Source of the DNA: Serilophus lunatus
Lineage: Eukaryota; Chordata; Aves; Passeriformes; Eurylaimidae
Length of the DNA: 64,000 nt
Assembly (NCBI GenBank): GCA_013399895.1
Contig: VXBA01000426.1
Coordinates: 89,144-153,143 of the forward strand
Direction: 5' to 3'
Part shown: positions 40,301-52,300 of the stretch, piece by piece
Numbering within the stretch: the stretch's first letter is position 1
Layout: each line of letters begins with the position of its first letter
Notes under the pieces: model-generated
The model's input: only the letters and a program-made list of their open reading frames with translations
What the model was told of the DNA's origin: nothing
Database searches by the model: none
Made by a program: the position numbers and the translations under genes

Positions 40301-43300
40301 ATTATTTCAGGACCACCTTGTAATGCTTGCACAATGTTTCAAAGCACCTCCCAGTAAAAAGACATTAAGGTAATGTATGATACTATAAATAAGAGGCTTT
40401 TTTAAGAAAGTCCTTGAGTCATTTTGCTGTAATGACAGCAGGGCTCATTAAACAGCTGCATCTCCTGCACACATTGGGGACATTTGCAATGTTGGCGTGC
40501 CTGCAGTTCATAACAGCCCCCAGTGTGACCCCTGGGAACACAGAGATACCAGAGACTGGGATGGAAATTGGATTGCAAAAGGAGCAAGAGTGTCAAAGTG
40601 GGCCTTCCCCAGGGATGGGGGGGGCAGTCCAGGCAGTGGCTGCCTCCCTTCACCTCTGCTTAACACTCCCTGACCCAGCTCCTGGGTGCTCACAGCTGAG
40701 GGAACCCAACTGAGCACTTGTTCAAGCTGCTGAAAGTTCAGCTCTTTATTGTACAGAGGCAAAACATTCCAGTCAGTCCATCCAGGCACACTGGGGTTTG
40801 ATTGGGACTTTGCAATTTGCCACTGGACAATCTGGACCATGAATTTGTCTGCAAGTCATTTCACAAGGTCCGAGGGGTTATATCCTCTGTGGGTCACTGA
40901 ACACAGGTGAACTTCTGTAAAATATTGTTCCTTCAGCCCTTCGCTAAGTGTGTACAGAATACAAAGCTTCCAGGCTCCTGAATTAAAGCTGTAAATTTGA
41001 ACTGTCAAAGCCAAAAGATGTTGGACCAGGCAGCAGGCACCTTTATGACATTTCCTTATTACAAGCACTGAGATGCAATTGCTCATGGAGGGCATTAAAT
41101 CAAATTGTGGACGGAAGCTGTGACAGGAACACCCCAGGTTCCTGCCTTACCTCAGGCGCTGGCAGAGTATTTGCAATTAACCTGCATGGCTGGGGAGCTG
41201 CAAAGTGGAGATGCTTTTCTTTTGGAATGAACTTGAGCCCACGGAGCAACTGTTCCATCAGGTTTGCAGGACAGGGGGCTCTGATGAGCTGTGTCCTCCC
41301 AAAATGGCATCAGCCATTGAGGAGACACCACCATGTCCAGAAGCACAGGAGAAAGAATGAATTGCCAAAATTAATGATGCTGGAAGGCTACTACTGTGCT
41401 GAGTAGCTTAAGTGGTTATTGGCTGTGTCTTACACAATCTGCAGTGGATCAGCAGGTCCAGTGATTCTCACAGGAGCTCACCTGTCTGCACTGAGATAAA
41501 GGCTTGGTGTGGACACATCCCTTAGAACAGCAGAGGTAGATAAGGATCAGCCTCATTCAGCCGGGCCGGGGCTTCTTTCTCATCAGAACAGTTTACCTGG
41601 GCTTTGTTAATTGCTCCACTCATCACTCCTTTGTAGTCCATCAAATTTAATTCTGTCCGTGGATCCAGTAATTACATGTTCCTGTTTTTATGCAGGGCTA
41701 ATAGACCACCTAAGGCTTTGTGTAAATTAGTTAATGTTTTCTCCTGCAAAGCTGGCGTTTGTCCTGTATTGTGGTGGCAGGTGTGAAATGTTCCTTGCTA
41801 AAGCATATGGTGAGTCGCTGAAGTAGAGAGAAATCTTATGGGTTTAGAAGGACAGGGTTAAAGGATCATCTTCTTTATGATATATGTGAGTACAGTGTTC
41901 ATTTTATATTCTCTCTGTAGTCTGAACTGCCTTAAAATTGCTGCTGAGAAAGCAGATACCTCAGAGGAAAAAAATTCTTATAAGGGACATGGAGGCAAAA
42001 CAATAATTTCAGAAAATGCTTAAGCCAAATGAGAATGGTGACGTTGGGCAACCAGCCTGAAAGGAGCAGGGAACATTGTCTATCTTGTACTGAAACACAA
42101 ACTCAGGGAGCAAAGTTTTTCGGCTGGCTGCATAAAAAGTGAAGGGTTCTGTAGGGCAAGATAAACTGGTGGTGTTAAATATTAATCTGGTAGAAATACT
42201 GAAAGAGAATTGTGGTTCTCTGTAGATACCTGGGCCAAAACCTGGCCTAAATGAGGTCGGTGGCAGCATTTCTGTTGACTCAGTACATGCAGGATTTCGT
42301 TCTAATTCTTTAACTGTTTTTATTTCCTGTCAATAATCCTGCCTAGAGCTGAGGAACATTCTTAAGTGAGGGTTTATTCCTCAGTGCATAACTATCATGC
42401 ATTAATAAATCAGTAGCCAAACTAAATAACCACTTTTTCCTGATTATATTTCAGCCTTCTCATTTATTTCTGGTTTTCCTCTTTCTCATGTTTTATTGAA
42501 AACAAGTTAAACCCCCACATTTTCTGGCAATTTTGGGATGCCATAAGAAGAGTAACAGCTACTCAGTTCTCCACCAAGGGATCCCTGCCGTGTGTTCAGG
42601 CAGTGCTGGAGGCAAAAGCACAGCATTAATTCAGCTTTGGTTCTCTTCCCTTTCTGCTGATCCCATGAAATTGAAAAAGCAAGTGGAAAAATACCCAGAG
42701 ATCCCATCACATCTTCTCCAGTTTAAAGTACTAACTATCATGTTATGCAAAAGCCTGGGGTAAGCCTCAAAGCTGGATCTCTTACACAGCAATTTCCTTG
42801 AAGAGTTGTTGGATCACCTCTTTGTACGAGTTTCTTCTACACACGAGTATTTTATTGCATCTGTTTATCCCACTGACCTGGAATTCATTTATCTGACAAA
42901 GATATTTCCATGACTGGGCTTCCAAATGTAAAAAGTATGACACATCTGCTTTTGGTTTGGCCTTTCTGTGGCTAATTTGAAAATGAACTCCAGAGAAATA
43001 CATGTGCAGCACAGAGGATTCACCTCTTTCCTACCAAACACCACCCTGCAAACTTCTGGATGGCAACAGTTGTACCAAACCACAAAATTAATGACTCTGG
43101 TGGAGGGGAGGAAGGATTGCCATCAGTGGGCACACTTAGGTACTAAAATCCCAGGCAGAGATTTAGATCAGCTGGTGGAAAAATCCTTTAAATCTCATCA
43201 CTTGTTCCCAAGTCCCTCACACAGCAATCAGATCCTGCAGCTGAGACCTCTGTCCTCCCCTGACTGGTGTATCCCAGGGAAGGAGCAGGGATGTTTCAGT

Positions 43301-46300
43301 TGGGAATTTCAATGCATCTATAGTCCTTAAAGTGAATGTGAGGCCTCTTTCTGCCTTTGTCAAACAAAACCCTAAAGGAACTGGGACCAAGAACAAGTGC
43401 TCTTATGTCCTGGTGCTGGTTTAGTTTTTTTTTTTTCTTAGAGGGAAATGAGTTCAATGAATGGAAACTTTTGGCCCCTGATGGCTGCTGTGTGCACTTA
43501 GGGTTCATCATTTGCCCTGCCTAGATGCACATCACTTCTGCCAGAACAAATGAGTATTTCCCTGATTAATCAGGAGCCCTCAGGGAACTGCTCTTTCTGC
43601 ACATGTATTATGATCATTAAGGGGCCTGACTATCCTGTGCTTGTTGCAGGATATGGAAAATGCAAAGCGAATTGTACAAACTATACTCTGTTTATTGGAC
43701 ACATTTCTCTATCTCTTTCAGTAATGGTGTAATTCAGTATCCTGAGATGAAAAATGATGGATTTAAGTTCATTTTTCCGTGCTGCCTCATAAATGTTATT
43801 AACTCAAACACTTAAATGCAAGATGATGGAAATGCTGTGGGGCTATTTTTGTCAGTCCTGAAGGAAGCCCCTGTCACACAGTGCCTGCCTGGGGCCTTTC
43901 TCACTGCTGTGGTGTGGGGTTGGCAATGTCAGCATCAGTGCCTGTGGCAAAGGGGGGGTCCCAGCTCTCAGCAGGGTGGAGGGAGCTGGGCAGGCACAGC
44001 TGAGCAGTGGTGCCTGAGGCTGAGCTGCTGCAATCAGAGGGACCCAGCTGCATGGCTGGCCTTCCTCCAGCAGCATCCTCACGCCCCACTGACACTCAGC
44101 ACCAGGTCACCACAACCTGCCAAACCAGCACAGACTCACTGAGGGTTTGTAGGGCTCCCTCTCTGCTCTCCTGGCTCATCCAACTCCTCCCACACCCGAC
44201 ACCTCCCACAGGACAGAGGTGCTGGGGCAGGACCAGCGTGGCTTGGACCCAGCAGCAGCACAGGGACAGGAAGAGGAAAGAGTCCTTTGCTATATTTGAA
44301 TGCACACCTTTCACTTTGCAAACAAATTACTGCTTTAATCACATTTGACAGACTCCAGAGTAATTGCTGGGTGAGCAGTGCTGCAGTTTAGGAGGCAGGC
44401 GTGACTGCGTGTTCACCTGACAGTTAGGGGCTCGTCCCATCCAGGCAAGTGTCTCACCATTGTATGGTATTGGACACCTAATTAAACAGCAAATTAACAT
44501 TAATAGGCCCCCCTTCCATCAGCACAACCACCTAATTCTGGTACTGCAGAAGACTTTAGTGCAAGACAAATTATTTGACTTGGGCAAGAGGGTGTGTCCC
44601 CTTCCTGCCAAGCGCTTGGCCAGTTCTGAAGAGAGGCCATAGTGCCATAGGGGGCATGGACTGGGGCTCTTCTTTCTTTCCTTTCCATCGTTTTCAGGCT
44701 CTGGTTTCCATGGAAAGGACACTCCAGCCTGCAAGGTGGATCAGGACAACTGGGGGGCTGTCCTGTGTGTCCTGGCTGAGACAGATGGAGAGAGGGGGCA
44801 CGGGGCTGGCTGGGGGCAGAGCCCTTTGCTGTGCCTAAATCACAGCAGCATCACCAGCTCCTGCTGGCAGCAGTTATCACTCCCAGACAGAGCCAGGAGG
44901 GGGGGAAGCAGCTGTGAAATGCTGCTCGTGTCTCCTCTGCAGCCACAGGGCTCGAGCAGCCGTGCTGCCCTGAGCTCTGCCTGGTGCTTGGAGCCCGAAG
45001 GAAAGAAAATGGGAACCTGCAGCTTCATTATTTCAGAGCAGATTGCACAGAAGTCAGTCCAGTGCCAGTGGGAAGAGCCCTGGTCCTTCCTGTGAGACCT
45101 GTGCTTATCTGTGATCATCTTTTGGTTTAGGAAAGTGAACAGAGCCAAACCCACTGACTGGGAGAAACTGCCACCAATTTCAGCTCGTGAGAGTCTTTCC
45201 ACTAATGCTTTTCTCACATGAAAGAGAATTTGGCTGCCTGATATTGTTCCCTGCTGGGCCTGTATTGATTTCTTTTTTAAAGATTAAAATATATGATGCA
45301 GTGCTCATGAAAAATTAGGGGAAAAAATCATCCTGGAGCCCAATATAATATGTAATGTTTAAAATTATACTTATTGATTATATGAAAGGGGAGAGAAATA
45401 TGCATTTTTTGATTACAAGATCTGAACTTAGGAACTGGCTTCACTTCCCTGACCCCCTGGACTGGAGGGCACTGCTTTTCTGGCACTCTCACAAGTTAAC
45501 GAGGTCCTCTGCTCTCCCAGGAGAAACTCAGAATTCATAACTGGAGTTCCAGCAGATGAAAAGGAGAAGAAAGCAACACTGATTTGCAGTTTCTTTACAT
45601 AAAAATACATTCAGAGATTCCCTCACTATAGTTGGAATCTCAAGTAGTTTGTTTATTAAGAAAGTTCAATGTTTATTTATTTCAGCTCCCCTTAAAAAAG
45701 GAAAATCTAGAATATAAAGTTCAATGTCAAAAGATCTATGGCAGTATTAATAAAACAATAGGAATAATACAGATGTCCTTGAGTGTAACTGTTTCTAACA
45801 GAGATAAGATGGTGATTAATGAGAAATTTGTTCTTGCCAGAGGTGGCTATCAAGTGTAAGTAAATAAATGCTGTGGTCCCATTCTTGCAGTCTACCTACC
45901 ATAAATATTATTGGTCTGGTAATAGAGAGCTGGAACACTGCTGGCCATTTGGAGGTTAAGATGCTGAGAACACCCTTGTCCCTAAGGTTATTTTGTTGAT
46001 GATGTCATTTACTGTGATCCCACAGGAAAAACAAATGGCACAATGACCAATTCAATTCAGCTTTAAAATAATTTCCAGAATAGAATGCTATTTTCTGGTG
46101 GTGTCACTGCTCCTCATCAAAATCAGCCAAAAATCTTAACCTCAAGGAATGGAACAGCCTTTATGAAGCTGGATTGTAAACCTGATAGAGTGCTGGGGCA
46201 AATAAATATGGGATATGTCCAGTGGGGCATGTTCTGCAGCAGCTCATCTCCTCCCTAAGCACTCAGGGGAAGCAGGACATTGCCAGGAGGCACCAACCTT

Positions 46301-49300
46301 CTGCAGTTCTCCTCAGCATTGCCCCAAGTTACTTGCACAGGAGGCAGAGCATTTCCAAGGCAACCCTAAGCAGAGATAGAAAAAAAATCCCTCCTCCAAA
46401 GAGATATTCAGTTGTCCCCATAGTTTATTTATGGATTTTTTATTTCATGGCCCAAATGTATTAATTAAGTTATTCTGCCAAGAAATATAAATGATGATAA
46501 TTTGTTAGCTGCAGGACTTGAATAATTGTATCAAAGTGTAATAAAGTTATTGAAGGGATTTATTAACCTGATGAAGTAACTCATTAAATCCTTCAAAGGC
46601 ATTAATGAAGGAGGAAGTCTGGGCCTTTTGGTATAATTGGAGATGGGAAATTGTGCAGCTGGACCAACCTGATAAGTATGATCAGATATCCCAAATCACT
46701 TTTATTTAGCTTGTAATTTGGGGCATTTTTATCATTACCCAGGATTTCTACATGATTTTTCTAATCTAGGTAGCTCTGCCTCAGAATTCAACTATATTTT
46801 TTTGTTTTACTGCATTACAGAGAGGATGTGCTGACTGAGGGAGGATGGGTCAGAGTGCAACATGCAGCAAATCTGCCTGGGGATCAGCCCTGGGATCACC
46901 TGCTGCACTTCCAGGCAGCTTTCAGAGAAGAAGCCTTTTGTGCCCCATTTCCCAGCTGCAGAGCATCTGCTTTAAGCCAGAGTTGATTCCATTTATAACG
47001 TTTTTAAAGGTTAGGAAAACCACTGCAGTGGTACCACTGAGTACACCTGCACTCTTCCAGCCTGCAGCATTAAAAAGCTTCCAAGCACTCAGGGAGCATC
47101 ACTGTTGGAGGTGCTGCTAAAACCCACTTGAGCAGGACGTTATTCTGCCATATGGCTGCAGCTGGGTGGCACCTGGGCTGTAAAAGAGGGGAGCTTGGGA
47201 GCACACAATTATTTCCAACATTACTTGTGGTGTTGCTGATTTATGGTGGGCTGGAATCAGCAGCGTGAAATGAGGGTTGTTACAGAGCTGTTCTTTATGA
47301 TCAGGTGGCAGGACGTGTGCTTCTGCTGACTGATGACATTCACAGCACCAGGACATCTGAGAAACTGAAAACTCTGGTTTCAACCCCCTGTCAAGGAGTT
47401 GTTATAAGGAGATTTGAAAACATGCAATTTGTGTCTTCCTGGTAGTTTCTGCGCCCCGGGAAAACGGAATCTGGGCTTTGTAGCTTAAATCAATTAGGAG
47501 AAGGATGTAGGATGTCTTTTTTGTTTTAGGCACGTATTTTTCGTGGTTGCATTCGAGATAAAATGCTGTTCTGTCAGGGATTCTAATCACCTTTCAGCCA
47601 TATATGTAAAATACATGTCTCTGAAAGAGGTAATGAATGCAATATCCCTGAGGCTGGAAGAGTGCTGGGATGTGAAGTGCAGCTGTAATGAAGTGAGACG
47701 TGGGCATTCCTGTCAGACCTCCCACCACCACTGACTGAGCTGCCACGTCTCTGCAGCAGGTGGGACCAGGTACAGAGTCAAAAGAAATTCACTGGGCAAC
47801 GTTTTACAGTAAGGTCACCTCTGGTGTAAGGCTGGTGTTTAATGGCCACCAGCTTCATTATAAATCTGTTTTTATCAGAGTCTGCTGAGCTTAAATTGTG
47901 AGTCTTGAGAGAGGTGAAGAGATTGATTTACAGCAGACCTGTGGGGTGAGCAGGCTGGGGGGGCAGAAGGGAGCAAATGTGTCATGTCGAGTCATGACAT
48001 TTCAGGTGATCTACACATCACTGCCTGTCTTCTGGATCTGAGCCCCTGTTCTAAATGGCTATTTAAGAACTTGGATTTGACAGCCAGAGCAGGAGCCAAG
48101 ACCTGCTGCAGCCTGGGCAGCATCTCCCTTCCCAGGTGAGCTGGCTCCAAAGGAAAGACAGGGTAACGTGCCTGCTCCCTCACTACTTCCAGCTGCACAT
48201 GGCTGACACTCTCCCTTGCAAGGGAATGCATCAGATGGGGAGTTGAAACTGCTCTTGTTCTTAGCCAAAAGATCACAAGAAGAAGCATTAATTTCAATTT
48301 TCAGTCATCATTTTCATTCCTTGCTTGTGCTGTAAGAACACACTGGTTTTGGCATGGGTGGGTTAATTAAGAAGAGAAGCCAAAGCATTTGCCACTCTTA
48401 TTTCTTTTTGTAGAAACAGAGTTGCACAGTTAGCCAATGTGCATTGCTTGGAAAATGTGTACTGTGTTATGTTTACTTAAAATAGAACAACTGAAATATG
48501 CACTTTTTATTAGCACTTCTTAACTGTTGAATAAAATGTAACCTAGAGATAAAGGAATACAGGCGTGATACATTGTGAACATGCTGCTCTCAGCTAAAGA
48601 ATCCAACACTTAAATATGTCAATATTATATTATTAGTTTGCGTCTGTGTTTGCTGCTCTGAAAGAGATGAAGTGAACATGGCTTAAATAATTTCCAAAAA
48701 AGATAAACAGAAAATCTATATAATTATTGAAGCAGTACAAAAGAGGAAGATCATAATGGTTTCCAAATGAGGGTTCATCTGACAGTCCCCATTTCTTAGC
48801 TCTCTGATTCCTGCAAGATTTTGTGTAACAGGCTGCTATTTTGAGAAACATTAGCTCTTGTCTCTCTTTTACAGTCTGCTAAAGAGGCTGTATTTCTTCT
48901 AACCTTGCAGATGACAAAATGCACTCCTTCCCCACAGTCTACACAGTGCTAGATCATTTCAGCCTTTTTGAGTAAATGACACGCAACTCTATAACTGCAT
49001 GATTAGGCCCATAGATTACCAGATTACAGCTATAAATCTTCACCATAGCTACCACTCACTTGGCAGAAAGAGTGAAGTTTCATCATTTGTTCTCATGTAG
49101 AAAACATGCTGTGAAATGCAGCCTCAAAGGTCACTGGGATGGCATTTCCTTTTGTGGCCCTTAATAAACTTGCAGCTAATGCAGTAATTACCAAGCCCAA
49201 TTACCTCTGTGATGGCTTCAGAGAATTTTTATTGCCAAGTCTGGATAGTGAGATTCCACTCCCTTAGTTAATAAGTGAGGTAGATTCAGCTATTCCTACA

Positions 49301-52300
49301 ATTGTTAGACATTTCTGAAGCAGGCTATTTGTGGAATGAGGGCCTGAGTGTGGGAGTTGTGCCAACAGAACCTGAATGGGGTATTTCAGTGGCACTAGAA
49401 AGATATGTGTAAAAAGGTACATGTGCACCCTTATTTCAGTGCCAGCTTTACTTAAAATAACCTGTTCCTGTCCCACCTGTGCTAAATCCAAATCAACCAA
49501 AATGGAAAACATTGCCCAGCTTTTGATATTAATATATTTCCCCATAGTTTTGCATGTGTGTACATATATAAAAATACAAATTGCTCTATCTGATGCAGTT
49601 CCTTAGCTTGTGAGCTGGAGTCACATACTCAGCATTTATTTAAACACAGAGTTTGGAGACCTTGTACAAGCAAATCCATTCCCTTTGTTAGTTACAAAGG
49701 GCTTTGACAAGCTACACAGCTTTGGCTATAACTACGTTTATATTACAGCTGCTGAGTGCAGACTCGTGAGTTGCACCATTTAGAAAAGCTAGAAAAGGAA
49801 CTGTTATAATCGACTTATTTGGCAACAGTCCAGCACTGATAGATGCTCCTCAAATCACAACATGTTTGACTGAAATGACGCCAATGGAAGAGTTTTTTAC
49901 AAAGAAGAGCCGAACTGTGCTGTGTTAGAAGTGGCTGTGCCATTATGATGAGTTCCAGCTCTTTGTTCAGTTACAAAGGAAGGCAGCTACATCTTGATAC
50001 CAAGTATATGGGCATTATTATCCCTCTTCCCTGCTCCTCAGTTTGGTTTCCTTGGAGGGAATAATTGCTTGGGCTGCTCCTGGGAGTTTGAACTACAGGT
50101 ACCTGCCATGCACCTGCCAGGAGTTGAGCAGAGCACAATGGCATTTAACATGATCCCTGTTTGCCTGCCCCCACCAGGGTTTGTTTCTGTAACAATAAGA
50201 TTTTGTCTGTGTTTTTTATCTTTGACAGGTCACTTTCCTGTTTATTTTATTTGTAAGCAATAGGCATTTAAAATGATGCCTGCTGATTTTAGATATATTC
50301 CAGCTCCAGGCAATTCCTCCTTTTCTGAAGGAGTCTAAAGGAAATTGCTAATTTTGATGATAGCCCAAAATTCCATCTTGTTTCTGTTTGTACACTCATG
50401 TGCAGCTATTGCCAGCAATAACCTTGGATCTTATTTAGCATTTATTACTTATTTATTATTTATTTAGCATTATTAGCCTTTAGGTTTCCAGTTGTTGAAA
50501 GAAATGAATATAGGAGGGATATATAGGTACCTCCTTTTTGTACAAGGGAATTTGCACCACCTATGTCCAAAATACCCCAAATATAGAAACCCTTCAGGCA
50601 TCTGCTTTCTCATTTTAAATTATGTGAGTAAAATCACATAAACATAAAGAAAATCTGAAGAGGAGGTAATAAAAATATTAGGCTAATAAAATGCATGAAC
50701 CTGAGAGGAAATGTTTTATTCAAAGTCAACTGGTTGTGCATAAGAACTGCCAGCTTTAATAAGGGAGGTAATGGATTATATGTAAGAGGAAACTTCTTGA
50801 TGAGATGAGTGAAAATTGCTCTGGTAGATTAAGCTCTGTCAATAAAAATCCTCCAAGAAGACATAAGGCTGTGATAATCTGTAATAGGGTTGGAATAATA
50901 CTCTTGCTTGCCTATGATTCAGCCTTAATTCTAATGATTTTCTGATATGTCCCATAAACTTGCAATTAATCCATCATTGTCACAAGCATCAGAAATGTAA
51001 TACACTCCTAAAGTGAGCAAATGAAACTTCTAAGACAAACTAATCTTCTTAAAGCAGGTAATTTCAGGAAGAGATTTCTTGCACGCATCATATTTTACTA
51101 TTGGTGATCAGTGTTACTACAAATCATCTAAACATATTAACAACTACAGTACAATAAAACAGCTTTTTCTGTTCTCTGTATTTGGGATCCACCCATTTCA
51201 ACATCAGTATGGGAGAATAAATATAAGCTTAGCCAAGTTTAAACATTCCTGCTTCATAATACAGAAAACTATTCAATTATTGTGTTTCATGTGTTGAAAA
51301 CTCCCCCAGTCTTGCCAAAGTGGAAATGGAAATAGCCTTTTTTTGTCATGGTATCTAAGAGTGTTGTACATTGGTGCCCTCTGCACACACTCCAGAGAAC
51401 TGCACTGCTTTGCTTTGGTTTAAAGTAAACTGTAAAATTATATGTGATAGATTTTAAATAATTAAACAGTTTTACAGGAGCTTAATGAAATTAATAAAGC
51501 ATTGGAATGACAAAGTTATAGATTATTAGATATTAAAATAGCAGCAAATACTATTTTCCCTGGGTAGAAGTGTCATTGGTTCAGTATTATCACCAACACC
51601 TTACAATTCTTTTCCTGCTAAAAGCCCCGATTCCCCTAAAAGAAGTGTCCTCCTTTGTTTTCTTTAGAAATTACTAAATTCAGAAATGTATTTTTTGAAA
51701 TACAACCAGGCCTTGTCTAGCAAAGCCTTCCGAGCAGAAACTGCCATTTACCATCTGGCTGTAGGACACCAAGGAAGCCAAGAGGAGGAGGGTGAGACTG
51801 TAACTGTTTGGGAGGGCAGGAGATTAGAAAGGAGAAATGAAAGAAGACTTAGTGCTGACCCCACGTGCTGCCCTGCAGCAGCACTGCCTGGGGAGGACTC
51901 TGGTGATGAGAACCCAGCAGAAACAACCACTGTGTGTCAGATAATAAAACAAAACCAAAAAAAAAAGCATGATAGCTGATGGGGCATGAATCAAATGATC
52001 AGTCAAAAAAAGAACACAATTATCAATTTACTTGCAAGTCCCCTCCCACTCCGTAGGTTTCCTGCTGTAGAACAGACCCAAATATGTTGTGTGGCCTTGT
52101 CACCTTGTGTGACAGCGGGATTACACCGCTCACTGCTGTACTCTGACACCTCCTCAAGTGATGTTTGTTGTTGGAAAGCCGTGCAGAGGCGTGAGTGTTC
52201 CATGAGGAGCCTAAATGGAGCCCCACTGTTTCTTTGTGTGCTCGCCCAGCTCGCTGTGCTGCTGACAGACAGCACCATTAAGGAGTCATTAGCACCGCTC

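Noticed and set aside
47980..47999. Short dyad around 'tgtcatgtcgagtcatgaca'
   Set aside because: The 7-bp stem with a 6-base spacer is too short to stand out from the chance dyads expected in 64 kb.
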